From the NCBI GenBank assembly GCA_028278335.1, contig JANQEN010000105.1, positions 1-42,987 on the forward strand: a stretch of 42,987 bases of DNA. Direction: 5' to 3'. The position numbers were made by a program, and so were the translations under genes. Under the pieces are notes generated by a model. That model did no database searches. It was given only the letters and a program-made list of their open reading frames with translations, and was not told where the DNA came from. The stretch comes from Chitinivibrionales bacterium. GTDB taxonomy: Bacteria; Fibrobacterota; Chitinivibrionia; Chitinivibrionales; JANQEN01. Below are positions 1 to 6,158 of this stretch, piece by piece. Every line of letters begins with the position of its first letter. Positions within the stretch are counted from its first letter, which is position 1.

Positions 1-99
1 CCCCTTGAACATAAGAAAACGCTTGGTAGATGCCCTTACTACAGTGAAAGCCAGACTCGCACATTTTAAGATCACCTTCATGTTTGTACCACTTGCCAA
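1..99. repeat. Terminal direct repeat, copy 1 (circular contig overlap)
   Basis: The 99 bases are identical to 42889-42987. A reading frame runs uninterrupted through the joined ends, so this is one locus seen twice because a circular assembly was cut open. It could also be a genuine short terminal repeat, but an odd length just under 100 and its position inside a gene favour a k-mer overlap left by the assembler. Confidence 0.95.
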
Positions 100-169
100 A
101 CTTGTATTTAAAACTACCATTGTAGTTTGACTTATAATTCGTACGAAGAAACTTCCATCTTTTAGGCAT
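1..169 (-). CDS. Ala/Ser/Trp-repeat protein, 5' part (continues at 42350-42888)
   Basis: This is the N-terminal part of the gene whose remainder lies at the right end of the window. The start is ATG at 169-167, behind a strong Shine-Dalgarno site (GGAGGTGG, complement of 177-184). The first residues are MPKRWKFLRTNYKSNYNG, and the frame then enters the CESGFHCS segment that is also seen at 42952. On the circle the protein is 235 aa. It is the gene just downstream of 205-651 in the leftward operon. The function of this kind of protein is unknown. Confidence 0.85.
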   Translation of the reverse strand, partial: MPKRWKFLRTNYKSNYNGSFKYKFGKWYKHEGDLKMCESGFHCSKGIYQAFSYVQG

Positions 170-204
170 AAGCAGGCCACCTCCATTTATTTTTACTTTC
201 TAAT

Positions 205-651
205 TCAGTTCTGAGTTGTTTCATTAAGTAGCTCCTTATCAGTAATTGATATACTTAAGACTGGCTCTCGGTTTTTTTCGCTTATTCCTTTAGGTAGCTC
301 GCCAGTTTTTTTATAATAATCATCTATCTTGGTACTATCTGGCTTCCAGTAGGTAGTTGATTTAAGATAGTCTTCAGGTGGGTTATCTCGGTCATAGGTA
401 TACTTTTCCCCATAAACTCGGTAGACAGCTCGGATATTTTCTCCGATTACACCCCTAAAACCTTTATCTATCTTAAGCCCCGCATTAGCAATCGCTTCTT
501 TAGTCTGCTTAACCAGTCTTTCAACTAAGGCTTGCACCTGAAGCAGTTTTAACAGTTCAGCTTCAGCCTCTTTTTTCATAATAAACTTTTCGCCTTTTTT
601 AGCGAATTTAGTAATAGCTTGTGGGTTAAATGTAACTGGTTTTTTGTCCAT
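205..651 (-). CDS. Conserved phage-type hypothetical protein (148 aa)
   Basis: Not assigned to a function. The start is placed at ATG 651, not the in-frame ATG at 669, because AAGGAGTT sits just upstream of 651. The N-terminal third is basic and helical (KKGEKFIMKKEAEAELLKLL). The middle carries a tyrosine-rich segment (YRVYGEKYTYDRDNPP). No membrane segment or metal site is visible. It lies in the leftward early operon between a helix-turn-helix-like protein and the repeat protein. Confidence 0.75.
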   Translation of the reverse strand: MDKKPVTFNPQAITKFAKKGEKFIMKKEAEAELLKLLQVQALVERLVKQTKEAIANAGLKIDKGFRGVIGENIRAVYRVYGEKYTYDRDNPPEDYLKSTTYWKPDSTKIDDYYKKTGELPKGISEKNREPVLSISITDKELLNETTQN

Positions 652-698
652 TTTAACTCCTTCTGGCATGGGGCATTTAACCCCATGAATAGAAACAG

Positions 699-1031
699 CT
701 AAAAAGTGACACTGTCTTTGGTTACTTCAACCGTTTTAGTGGGCAGATTTTCTTTAATCTCTTTTAACTCAGTTAATATGTCTTGTAGCAACTGATGGGT
801 TATGCTGTTTTTGCTTCTGGGTCTTTTACCATTATTGGCTTTTTTTTCTTGCCAGCTAGCTTTAGTACGGGCAACATAATCATTAAAGCTATTGCTTTTT
901 TCTATTACATTTATGGTAAAATAGGAGCGATTCATAAAAGAGGCCACCTTTGACTTATTTCCCTCAGTCAGTTCTAATGCCTCTTTTATTCTTTTCCACT
1001 CACTAGCGGTTATTCTTTTATGTTTAGCCAT
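699..1031 (-). CDS. Putative helix-turn-helix DNA-binding protein (110 aa)
   Basis: Residues 7-45 have the pattern of a small helix-turn-helix unit (TEGNKSKVASFMNRSYFTI). A basic region (KKANNGKRPRSKNS) and a C-terminal amphipathic helix follow, the latter possibly for dimerisation. AGGAGGTG lies upstream of the ATG at 1031. It probably binds DNA and may regulate phage transcription, but the target is unknown. The operon position next to other small basic proteins fits an early regulatory role. Confidence 0.6.
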   Translation of the reverse strand: MAKHKRITASEWKRIKEALELTEGNKSKVASFMNRSYFTINVIEKSNSFNDYVARTKASWQEKKANNGKRPRSKNSITHQLLQDILTELKEIKENLPTKTVEVTKDSVTF

Positions 1032-1045
1032 GTATTTTCACCTCC

Positions 1046-1525
1046 TTACCAGTCTTTATTTTCATCAATAATTTTTCTAGCTTCGGCTTTAGTCATCCCA
1101 TCACGCCACAGCTCAGGCCAATTGTTTTGAATGACTTTTTGTTGAGCGGGCGTAGCTCCATCTCCTATTGTATAGGTTTCTTCTTTGTCGTTTGACCAGC
1201 GGATGTAGGAACATCCCGTAGATTGTTTTCTTACATTGTCCCAACCAGCCGTTGAGCATTTTAAATGGGTTCGACCATCTTTGCTTTGAAATGTAACTAA
1301 TGGTGAGCCACACTTAGGACAAGCATCAGATGGTGCTTTTTTTTCAGTCTGTGGGGTAGTAGCAGTCTTTTTCGTACTTGCAGGTACATCCATGCCCAGA
1401 ATGGCTAGAAAATCGTCCACACGCTGTTTAAGCTTATTTTCATCAGCGTCCCGCAAAGTCCACATTATTTCCACCCCACTTGTATCTATTTTCTTAAAAT
1501 TAGCACTAGATCTAGCTTCTTCCAT
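1046..1525 (-). CDS. Zinc-ribbon protein (159 aa)
   Basis: The N-terminal 45 residues form a mixed alpha/beta segment (VEIMWTLRDADENKLKQRVD). A flexible Thr/Lys linker follows, then a zinc ribbon at about residues 69-105: CPKCGSPLV, then KCSTAGW and a last Cys in TGCSYIRW. This resembles the C-terminal zinc ribbons of topoisomerase I and many phage DNA-associated proteins. The acidic C-terminus contains TPAQQKVIQNNWPEL. A role on single-stranded DNA is possible but is inference only. It overlaps the next upstream gene (1512-1700) by 14 nt, implying translational coupling. Confidence 0.7.
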   Translation of the reverse strand: MEEARSSANFKKIDTSGVEIMWTLRDADENKLKQRVDDFLAILGMDVPASTKKTATTPQTEKKAPSDACPKCGSPLVTFQSKDGRTHLKCSTAGWDNVRKQSTGCSYIRWSNDKEETYTIGDGATPAQQKVIQNNWPELWRDGMTKAEARKIIDENKDW

Positions 1526-1700
1526 ATTTTTTCCTTTCCCGTTTAACTATTTGTTGTAGTCGGGTAATTGATAAATGGTATTTTTTCAATAGTTCGGTAT
1601 AGCTTAGAGGTTTTTTGCTCTTGGTTTTATCAGTAGGCTTAGTTAAACCCAGCTTATCACAAAATATTTTTGCGTTTCTGTCTGTTTTTTCTATTGACAT
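1512..1700 (-). CDS. Small basic HTH-like protein (62 aa)
   Basis: Residues 32-60 (LSYTELLKKYHLSITRLQQI) look like a helix-turn-helix of the sigma region-4 type, followed by a very basic tail (KRERKKYGRS). It overlaps both neighbours by about 10-14 nt, as expected for a tightly coupled operon. It probably binds DNA, but the target is unknown. Confidence 0.6.
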   Translation of the reverse strand: MSIEKTDRNAKIFCDKLGLTKPTDKTKSKKPLSYTELLKKYHLSITRLQQIVKRERKKYGRS

Positions 1701-1888
1701 ATAAGTTTCCTGTATTTATTAATTATTCTAGTGATAGCCTTACCATAAAATTCCCAGTCATCAATGCTTTTATCATAAGGTAGGTTGCTGTTAAAATCAG
1801 TACAGCCTTTTTTTTCAAAAGTAAGGCGTAAGTATCTTTTTTTATCTTCGGCAGTTATAGTATAAATTGTATTTATTTTGGTTTTCAT
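1691..1888 (-). CDS. Hypothetical protein with a leaderless-type start (65 aa)
   Basis: No family recognised. It is a compact basic alpha/beta protein with a WEFYGKAITRIINKYRK segment. The ATG at 1888 lies only 8 nt downstream of a perfect -10 box (TATAAT, 1902-1897) and has no Shine-Dalgarno site, so the mRNA probably starts at or next to the A of the start codon. It is the first gene of the downstream segment of the leftward operon. Confidence 0.65.
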   Translation of the reverse strand: MKTKINTIYTITAEDKKRYLRLTFEKKGCTDFNSNLPYDKSIDDWEFYGKAITRIINKYRKLICQ

Positions 1889-1896
1889 ATGTAACT

Positions 1897-1925
1897 ATTA
1901 TAACAGTTATATAAGGGTGTGTCAA
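1897..1925 (-). promoter_or_regulatory. Perfect sigma70-type promoter (leftward)
   Basis: Read on the minus strand, TTGACA (1925-1920), a 17-nt spacer and TATAAT (1902-1897) match the consensus exactly. The predicted start of transcription is next to the ATG at 1888. The surrounding 32 bp (1895-1926) are a near-copy of 4806-4837, with a single difference in the spacer. The shared spacer (CCCTTATATAA) suggests that one regulator controls both promoters. Confidence 0.85.
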
Positions 1926-1928
1926 TTA

Positions 1929-2072
1929 TTACTCGTAGGTGCTTTCGGCTTCTTGTCGGTAATATACCTCACAGACAGGGGCAGTAATAGTTGTTTTGCT
2001 ATCCTCTGCTATAGTTAAATACCGACAGTTATTACGCTCTACGTTCTGGTTACAAAAATAACATCTGCTCAT
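1929..2072 (-). CDS. Small Cys-containing protein (47 aa)
   Basis: A short frame starting at ATG 2072 with a CYFC pair at residues 4-7 and further Cys residues at 16 and 34, so it may hold one zinc ion. It ends four bases before the -35 element of the 1925-1897 promoter. The start is two bases before the stop of the 20-aa gene upstream, in the usual packing of this operon. Function unknown. Confidence 0.55.
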   Translation of the reverse strand: MSRCYFCNQNVERNNCRYLTIAEDSKTTITAPVCEVYYRQEAESTYE

Positions 2073-2073
2073 A

Positions 2074-2136
2074 TTAATCATTAAAGAAGTTACCCCATAA
2101 AATAATAAAGATGATAAGAGCTATAACCCCAATCAT
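2074..2136 (-). CDS. Hydrophobic micropeptide (20 aa)
   Basis: MIGVIALIIFIILWGNFFND is a single predicted membrane helix with a short acidic tail. Its ATG overlaps the stop of the upstream gene as ATGA (2136-2133), which is typical of real coupled genes. No function can be given. Similar tiny membrane peptides occur at 6537-6602, 35610-35705 and 38556-38669. Confidence 0.45.
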   Translation of the reverse strand: MIGVIALIIFIILWGNFFND

Positions 2137-2306
2137 AGTTCCACACACTTCCACTTACCAGTCTGTGAAAAGTGTTCCCATGCTTCTAATCTTCTTCGTA
2201 GTTCTAACCATGCTATCATTACTTTTTTGGCCATCTTAGGATCGTCTTTCTCTTTACCCCTCACATAATCAACTACCAAATCATGAATAGTATCAATATA
2301 GTTCAT
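2133..2306 (-). CDS. Small hypothetical protein (57 aa)
   Basis: Helical, charged protein with a KMAKKVMIAWLELRRRLEAW segment and a C-terminal KWKCVEL. The start at 2306 overlaps the preceding stop (ATGA), and its own stop overlaps the next start. No recognised family. Confidence 0.6.
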   Translation of the reverse strand: MNYIDTIHDLVVDYVRGKEKDDPKMAKKVMIAWLELRRRLEAWEHFSQTGKWKCVEL

Positions 2307-2482
2307 AGCACCTCATCCCTAACTAAATGCATCTTATCGCAAACTAAACACATCCCATGTTCTTTGATATAAGGGACTTCGACAGGATCGGTATGATACT
2401 TCTTACAATATGGACATGTAGCTGAAATTTTATCAATAATATCTTGTAGCAACATATTATCTAGTCTTGATTTTTTTTTCAT
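2303..2482 (-). CDS. Small zinc-ribbon protein (59 aa)
   Basis: Two Cys pairs, CPYC (residues 23-26) and CLVC (45-48), are separated by about 18 residues, the spacing of a minimal zinc ribbon. The N-terminus is basic (MKKKSRLDN). A weak AAGGAAAA element precedes the ATG at 2482. It is probably a nucleic-acid or protein adaptor, but the role is unknown. Confidence 0.6.
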   Translation of the reverse strand: MKKKSRLDNMLLQDIIDKISATCPYCKKYHTDPVEVPYIKEHGMCLVCDKMHLVRDEVL

Positions 2483-2494
2483 TTTTTTCCTTGT

Positions 2495-2647
2495 TTATTT
2501 TTCTGTACAACTAATTTCTAATGGCCTATCCTGTTCGTCATGGCCTCGCCAGTCCATAGCTATTACTTTATCTATGGCTTCCTGCTTAGACTTAGCCTCT
2601 ACCTGCTCATAGGTATAGACTTCTTTTACTTTGACTGTGTAGTTCAT
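2495..2647 (-). CDS. Small hypothetical protein (50 aa)
   Basis: Begins MNYTVKVKEVYTYEQVEAKS, a beta hairpin followed by a helix (KQEAIDKVIAMDW) and an acidic end. The pattern resembles small phage proteins that carry one beta-alpha unit. GACGGTGAACC precedes the ATG. No function assigned. Confidence 0.6.
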   Translation of the reverse strand: MNYTVKVKEVYTYEQVEAKSKQEAIDKVIAMDWRGHDEQDRPLEISCTEK

Positions 2648-2673
2648 GGTTCACCGTCTTTACTTATAATAAT

Positions 2674-2865
2674 TTATAAATCTTTCTCTTGTTCAAATGG
2701 ATAATAAAAGCAAGCAAACCTTCTAATCATATCCTCTTTAGTGTTGGTTGCATTTGCGTAGGACTGCCCATATCTTCTACCATTAACAATAGCGTGAAGA
2801 TAGGTCTTATTGCCTTCTACATCTTCAATTTTTATTTTTCTTATAAATTCATTTAGGGTTATCAT
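2674..2865 (-). CDS. Small hypothetical protein (63 aa)
   Basis: Starts at ATG 2865 after GAAAGGCGGTG. It contains YLHAIVNGRRYGQSYANATN and a helix TKEDMIRRFACFYYPFE. No family recognised. It is a member of the leftward early operon. Confidence 0.6.
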   Translation of the reverse strand: MITLNEFIRKIKIEDVEGNKTYLHAIVNGRRYGQSYANATNTKEDMIRRFACFYYPFEQEKDL

Positions 2866-2887
2866 TTTTCACCGCCTTTCGGGTTGT

Positions 2888-3574
2888 TTAGTAATCAGCT
2901 AAACATAAGTCAATTTTATTGCCTTTTTTCTCTAGCTTGATAGGCTTGCCACCATCATCTGTTATGGTAAAACCGTCATAATGATTGTCAGCTTGTTTTC
3001 CGTTTATCACTCCTAATACGTCCTCACGATATAAACAGGTACAACCAAGGCCAGCAATATCATTGTATCTAAACAGTTTTGCGTCTGTATAGCCACCTCT
3101 AACATCACAGCCACCATGAATTTGTAACAATAGGTAGTCATTATCGCCTAGCTTTATAAATGTGCCCTGTAATACTTGAGATAGGGCACTTTCCTCGTTA
3201 TAGGTATTAAAACTATTACTATCATTAATATCAAAACCATGTTTTTCAAGCCATTTAGTTTGATCTTTACTAACCCCATAAGTAAACCCCTTCCAATCAT
3301 CGCAAGATAGTTTATTAAAAGCCTTGCAAATATCATCTAATTCTAGCCAGCCTGATGTTAGATAGTGAAAAACTGAAATTGTATAATTTAGCTCACTGGT
3401 ATCTTCTGCCTCTGGTTCTAGTTCCCACGTTACGCTTGGTTTATTCTCAAAGTCTTTTAGTTTCTTATCTTGATTGCGTTCCCAGTGCCTACCATAAGCA
3501 CCACCACTGTCAAGCATATGTCTGCCAGTATTCTCTGTTAGCATATTAAAAACTGTTTGTTTTAGGCCATTCAT
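2888..3574 (-). CDS. Conserved phage hypothetical protein (228 aa)
   Basis: The N-terminal block (NTGRHMLDSGGAYGRHWERN) is a signature I recognise from uncharacterised proteins found in many unrelated phages. The middle and C-terminal parts contain Cys and His residues (HGGCDVRGG, GLGCTCLYRE) that could bind metal. Two short beta-rich segments end in DLCLADY. GGAGTAAAT precedes the ATG at 3574. It is the largest gene of the upstream part of the early operon. The biochemical role is unknown. Confidence 0.75.
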   Translation of the reverse strand: MNGLKQTVFNMLTENTGRHMLDSGGAYGRHWERNQDKKLKDFENKPSVTWELEPEAEDTSELNYTISVFHYLTSGWLELDDICKAFNKLSCDDWKGFTYGVSKDQTKWLEKHGFDINDSNSFNTYNEESALSQVLQGTFIKLGDNDYLLLQIHGGCDVRGGYTDAKLFRYNDIAGLGCTCLYREDVLGVINGKQADNHYDGFTITDDGGKPIKLEKKGNKIDLCLADY

Positions 3575-3595
3575 ATTTACTCCTTAGTTATTAAT

Positions 3596-3934
3596 TTATA
3601 TAAAATCAGTTCCAAGTTTTTCTTTTGTAAATTCTATGTTCTCATGTGTGATGTATTTTTCTTCGTCACAACACTCGCATATCTTACATAACGTTTCAAA
3701 AATTACCCCTGATAATCTATCCTCAATTATTATATGAGGATAAAATGCCTTTTTATCTACACAAGCAAGGGCTTTTTTATATGATTTAAACTGTCCTAGA
3801 TAACCACCATCCACTTTTTTATCTGGAAATTTGATAGTATTGTCTTTTTGTAATATGGCTTTTTCATCATAGTGAAAAACATAGTAAATGTTTGGCAATT
3901 TCCCATCACCTATTCTATTTTGATATTTTTTCAT
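3596..3934 (-). CDS. Hypothetical protein with Cys cluster (112 aa)
   Basis: Basic N-terminus, then an alternating Tyr/Phe-rich region, and a C-terminal cluster CKICECCDEE at about residues 82-91 that could bind zinc. AAGGAGTAAAGC lies upstream of the ATG at 3934. No family recognised. It belongs to the leftward operon. Confidence 0.65.
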   Translation of the reverse strand: MKKYQNRIGDGKLPNIYYVFHYDEKAILQKDNTIKFPDKKVDGGYLGQFKSYKKALACVDKKAFYPHIIIEDRLSGVIFETLCKICECCDEEKYITHENIEFTKEKLGTDFI

Positions 3935-4012
3935 ATGCTTTACTCCTTATTATTTAATTTATAAGACCTTATCTGATAGCTTAACGGCTTTGGTTAAGCT
4001 ATCGGGAAAGCC

Positions 4013-4246
4013 TTACATTACATAATTTTTCTTAGGATCAATATCAGCAAATGTATTTATTATGTTTATGGCTCTAAAAAGAATGTCTAGCTTTTTCTCA
4101 GCTTGACTTTCGTAGTAATCCCATTGTTTTTGATTTTCTGGCGCATTATCTATAAGCCTTGTATAGTATTGGCTTATTTTCTCCTCTACTTCTTTAATAT
4201 AAGCAATACAATCTGCTTTTTTAGCTTGTTTTAGATTTAATTTCAT
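4013..4246 (-). CDS. Helical hypothetical protein (77 aa)
   Basis: The start is placed at ATG 4246, preceded by GGAGGTGATAAAAGT with good spacing, not at the in-frame ATG 4267 that contains the ribosome site. The protein is almost all helix (AYIKEVEEKISQYYTRLIDN) and may form a coiled coil. No function known. Confidence 0.65.
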   Translation of the reverse strand: MKLNLKQAKKADCIAYIKEVEEKISQYYTRLIDNAPENQKQWDYYESQAEKKLDILFRAINIINTFADIDPKKNYVM

Positions 4247-4253
4247 ACTTTTA

Positions 4254-4397
4254 TCACCTCCGATCATGGTTTATTAGTTTATATTCTGGTATGCTTTCAA
4301 GTTCTTGTTGTTTTAATTTAAAAACTAAATACAAACTATCAAGCGGTTTATAAATTATTAGTGCCCTAGTTAGGCTATTTTCTAACCTGCTTAAAAT
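4254..4397 (-). CDS. Possible small gene with a non-standard start (47 aa)
   Basis: An open frame with coding character (SRLENSLTRALIIYKPLDSL) fills the gap between its neighbours but has no ATG, GTG or TTG at its upstream end. The first candidate is ATT at 4397, inside the end of the preceding gene. It could use that codon by translational coupling, be the product of frameshifting from 4391-4567, or be a decayed gene. Low confidence. Confidence 0.3.
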   Translation of the reverse strand: MLSRLENSLTRALIIYKPLDSLYLVFKLKQQELESIPEYKLINHDRR

Positions 4398-4567
4398 CCA
4401 ACTGCTTTTTCAAACTTTACCCTGTCAAAGCGTGGATTGTCTTTTTCAAGCTCTACACAAAGGTCATTGCTTAGCTGAGATATAAGTTCCTGCTGTTTGT
4501 TGTCTGGTCTATTGATCTTGTAATATCTCAGTATATCGGCTATAAGGATATAATCTTTTTTAGTCAT
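4391..4567 (-). CDS. Small helical hypothetical protein (58 aa)
   Basis: MTKKDYILIADILRYYKINR opens a two-helix protein with a charged C-terminus. Proteins with this opening are common as small phage early genes and are uncharacterised. It starts two bases after the stop of the preceding gene. Confidence 0.65.
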   Translation of the reverse strand: MTKKDYILIADILRYYKINRPDNKQQELISQLSNDLCVELEKDNPRFDRVKFEKAVGF

Positions 4568-4568
4568 G

Positions 4569-4742
4569 TTATTTTATGTACCTAATTAGCTCCGCTTTTT
4601 GTTTCTTTGACAAGAACCCTATAATCTCGTTCTTGGTGGCCGGTCTACCTTCATACTCATTATAAAAGTAATTTTCATCAACACCGCTTAAATCTATGAG
4701 TGCATTAACTAAATCCTGGCGCTTGATTGTTGATAAGTTCAT
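4569..4742 (-). CDS. First gene of leftward early operon (57 aa)
   Basis: MNLSTIKRQDLVNALIDLSG is followed by a helical basic C-terminus (FLSKKQKAELIRYIK). AAGGGAGCC precedes the ATG at 4742. The 5' leader from the promoter at 4813-4808 is about 60 nt, so unlike 1691-1888 this gene is translated from a conventional leader. Function unknown. Confidence 0.65.
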   Translation of the reverse strand: MNLSTIKRQDLVNALIDLSGVDENYFYNEYEGRPATKNEIIGFLSKKQKAELIRYIK

Positions 4743-4807
4743 ATTAGGCTCCCTTCTGCCTGATAGTCTGTATTTAGTTGTTAAGGTACTATTCTATTAT
4801 GCGTACT

Positions 4808-4836
4808 ATTATAACACTTATATAAGGGTGTGTCAA
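4808..4836 (-). promoter_or_regulatory. Perfect sigma70-type promoter for the leftward early operon
   Basis: On the minus strand TTGACA (4836-4831), a 17-nt spacer and TATAAT (4813-4808) match the consensus fully. The block 4806-4837 is almost the same as 1895-1926. The CACACCCTT element within the spacer and -35 region occurs a second time just upstream (complement of about 4860-4868), suggesting a regulator site. Confidence 0.85.
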
Positions 4837-4839
4837 TAG

Positions 4840-4855
4840 ACAGTTATAAAACTGT
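4840..4855. promoter_or_regulatory. Operator-like inverted repeat upstream of early promoter
   Basis: ACAGTTATAAAACTGT is a perfect 6-bp inverted repeat with a 4-base centre, placed 4 bp upstream of the -35 box. A half-site (ACAGTTATA) overlaps the spacer of the second promoter at 1904-1912. A repressor or activator dimer could bind here. The protein is not identified. Confidence 0.45.
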
Positions 4856-4952
4856 TAAAAGGGTGTGATTTACCATGATTAAAGGTACTACCCCATCTAT
4901 AAAAATGCGGGAGAATTGAGCTAAGAAGGTCAACTAGATAGACACTTTATGG

Positions 4953-4958
4953 TAAAAT
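4953..4958 (+). promoter_or_regulatory. Possible extended -10 promoter (rightward)
   Basis: TGGTAAAAT contains an extended -10 (TGn plus TAAAAT), with no convincing -35 box. It lies 9 nt upstream of the ATG at 4968, which has no Shine-Dalgarno site, so the transcript would be leaderless or nearly so. Confidence 0.4.
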
Positions 4959-4967
4959 ATAACTATT

Positions 4968-5453
4968 ATGGCTAATGCCAAAAAAACCAAAACCAACCCA
5001 CACGGACTAACCATCAAGCAAAGAGCAGTAATTAATGATATGGTCAATGACGTGGTAACTGGTAAAGGCCTGAACCCCGCCGAATCCCACCAAAAAATAT
5101 ACAACCCCAGCAACAACAAAACCAAATACACTCTTGCCAACAAAAATATAAACAAGGATAACTTTAGAGAAGCACTGTTAGCTGGTCTTAGAAAAAATAG
5201 AATTGTGGGACGAAACGGTAAAGTTGAACAAAGATTAACCGAAGGTTTAGACGCCACAAAAATGTATGCAAAAAAAGTATTGCCTGACTTTCAAGCTCGA
5301 TTAAGCTACATACAGGAAATTAACAAAATAACAGGCGTATATGCACCGGATAAAAAGGATGTAAGAAGGTTATCGCTCAATCTGGATCTAACCCCAGAAC
5401 AGATGCAAGATAAAATAGACAAATTACAATCTGAGTTGTCAGTAAAGTACTAG
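4968..5453 (+). CDS. Small terminase subunit-like protein (161 aa)
   Basis: The N-terminus is basic (KKTKTNPHGLTIKQRAVIND), with a helical region of the helix-turn-helix type used by small terminases. The C-terminal part (LPDFQARLSYIQEINKITGV, then YAPDKK) matches the pattern common in small terminase subunits, where the R..Y....N..TG..AP segment precedes an oligomerisation helix (TPEQMQDKIDKLQSEL). It would recognise the viral DNA for packaging. It lies immediately beside a repeat-rich noncoding stretch that could hold its site, although TerL is 2.8 kb further on. It has no ribosome site, so a leaderless start is likely. Confidence 0.55.
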   Translation: MANAKKTKTNPHGLTIKQRAVINDMVNDVVTGKGLNPAESHQKIYNPSNNKTKYTLANKNINKDNFREALLAGLRKNRIVGRNGKVEQRLTEGLDATKMYAKKVLPDFQARLSYIQEINKITGVYAPDKKDVRRLSLNLDLTPEQMQDKIDKLQSELSVKY

Positions 5454-5525
5454 TGATGTAACCCCAGATTAAGGTATCAGGAATATATTGTATAGCGGGT
5501 GTAGTGAGCGTTCGATCTCAAAAAA

Positions 5526-5624
5526 AATATTGTGCGATGTGATCACCTCTGTTATTGTAAATGCTTCATCTCTGTTATTGGTCGCATAATTAATATTGTA
5601 CGACGTTGTTACCTCTGTTAATTG
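5526..5624 (+). repeat. Imperfect direct repeats
   Basis: Two copies of about 32 bp (5526-5557 and 5592-5624) share AATATTGT, a CGA core and ACCTCTGTTA. A shorter third copy (ATCTCTGTTATTG) lies between them at 5568-5580. They may be binding sites for a packaging or replication protein. Confidence 0.7.
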
Positions 5625-5651
5625 TTGATTGTGCTAATGCTTCTTGAGTAA

Positions 5652-5731
5652 GTCATATATATATTATATATATGACCACAGGCTAGAGTTGTTGTTTTTG
5701 TTATCTATATATATATTTATATATATATAGA
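5652..5731. repeat. Pair of long AT-rich palindromes
   Basis: A 25-base palindrome of TA repeats bounded by GTCA and TGAC (5652-5676) is followed by a 28-base one bounded by TCTA and TAGA (5704-5731). Both can extrude as cruciforms and both melt easily. Confidence 0.85.
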
Positions 5732-5850
5732 CTCTTGAGGTAATGGGGGGGGTGTAGTTGCGATGTCCTTGGTGCATTGATAAAAATTTGTCTCCTCCCC
5801 CCCAAACATACACCATTTTTGCTTGATATATCACGACAAAGTAACGATTT

Positions 5851-5943
5851 GTTACGCTATCTTCTATTTGTAACGCTAACTCGGTTTTAGCGTTACAGTT
5901 CTGGGTTTTTGTTACGCTAATGTTACGCTAAAATGTAACGCTA
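5851..5943 (+). repeat. GTWACGCTA iterons (six copies)
   Basis: GTTACGCTA occurs at 5851, 5911 and 5922. GTAACGCTA occurs at 5870 and 5935, and once inverted at 5888-5896. Partial copies lie at 5841 and 5969. The cluster ends 15 bp before the -35 box at 5959. The arrangement suggests sites for one DNA-binding protein acting on the promoter or on replication/packaging. Confidence 0.8.
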
Positions 5944-5958
5944 TCTTTATGCTGTTAC

Positions 5959-5988
5959 TTGACAATCTTGTTACGTTTATGATAATAT
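5959..5988 (+). promoter_or_regulatory. Promoter for the rightward region, immediately after the iterons
   Basis: TTGACA (5959-5964) is followed by GATAAT at 5981-5986 (16-nt spacer) or TAATAT at 5983-5988 (18-nt spacer). The ATG of the next gene (5997) begins 8-10 nt later with no ribosome site, another probable leaderless start. Confidence 0.65.
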
Positions 5989-5996
5989 TCGGGTAT

Positions 5997-6158
5997 ATGA
6001 AAAAGAAAAAAAAGAATAGCGTACAGGATTATCTTCGTAGAGGGTACTTCGGGGGACAAGCCCAATTTGAAAGCAGAACCATTGATGGGATTCGTTATAA
6101 AGTAACTGAATATAACGGAATTATGAAGAATATTAAGTATTTTCCTGACTATGTTTAA
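5997..6158 (+). CDS. Small basic hypothetical protein (53 aa)
   Basis: The start is set at ATG 5997 (MKKKKKNSVQDYLRRGYFGG) because the promoter at 5959-5988 lies over the longer upstream frame. No family recognised. It overlaps the next gene by 8 nt. It is the first gene of the segment leading to the packaging genes. Confidence 0.6.
   Translation: MKKKKKNSVQDYLRRGYFGGQAQFESRTIDGIRYKVTEYNGIMKNIKYFPDYV

Larger units (their letters stand above)
5454..5958. other. Gene-free, repeat-rich region
   Basis: About 500 bp with no credible gene on either strand. In order it holds imperfect direct repeats (5526-5624), two long AT palindromes (5652-5731), a G8 run facing a C7 run (5745-5752 and 5797-5803), a TGATATATCA palindrome (5824-5833) and six GTWACGCTA iterons (5851-5943). 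The content and the position next to the small-terminase-like gene fit a packaging site, a replication origin or a late-promoter control region. Which of these applies cannot be decided from sequence. Confidence 0.75.

Noticed and set aside
4934..5257. Hydrophobic 107-aa reverse-strand frame at the divergent promoter region
   Set aside because: It is antisense to the small-terminase-like gene and has atypical composition.
5652..5731. Transcription terminators formed by the AT palindromes
   Set aside because: The stems are almost all A-T and have no T tract in the right place. Cruciform or melting roles fit better.
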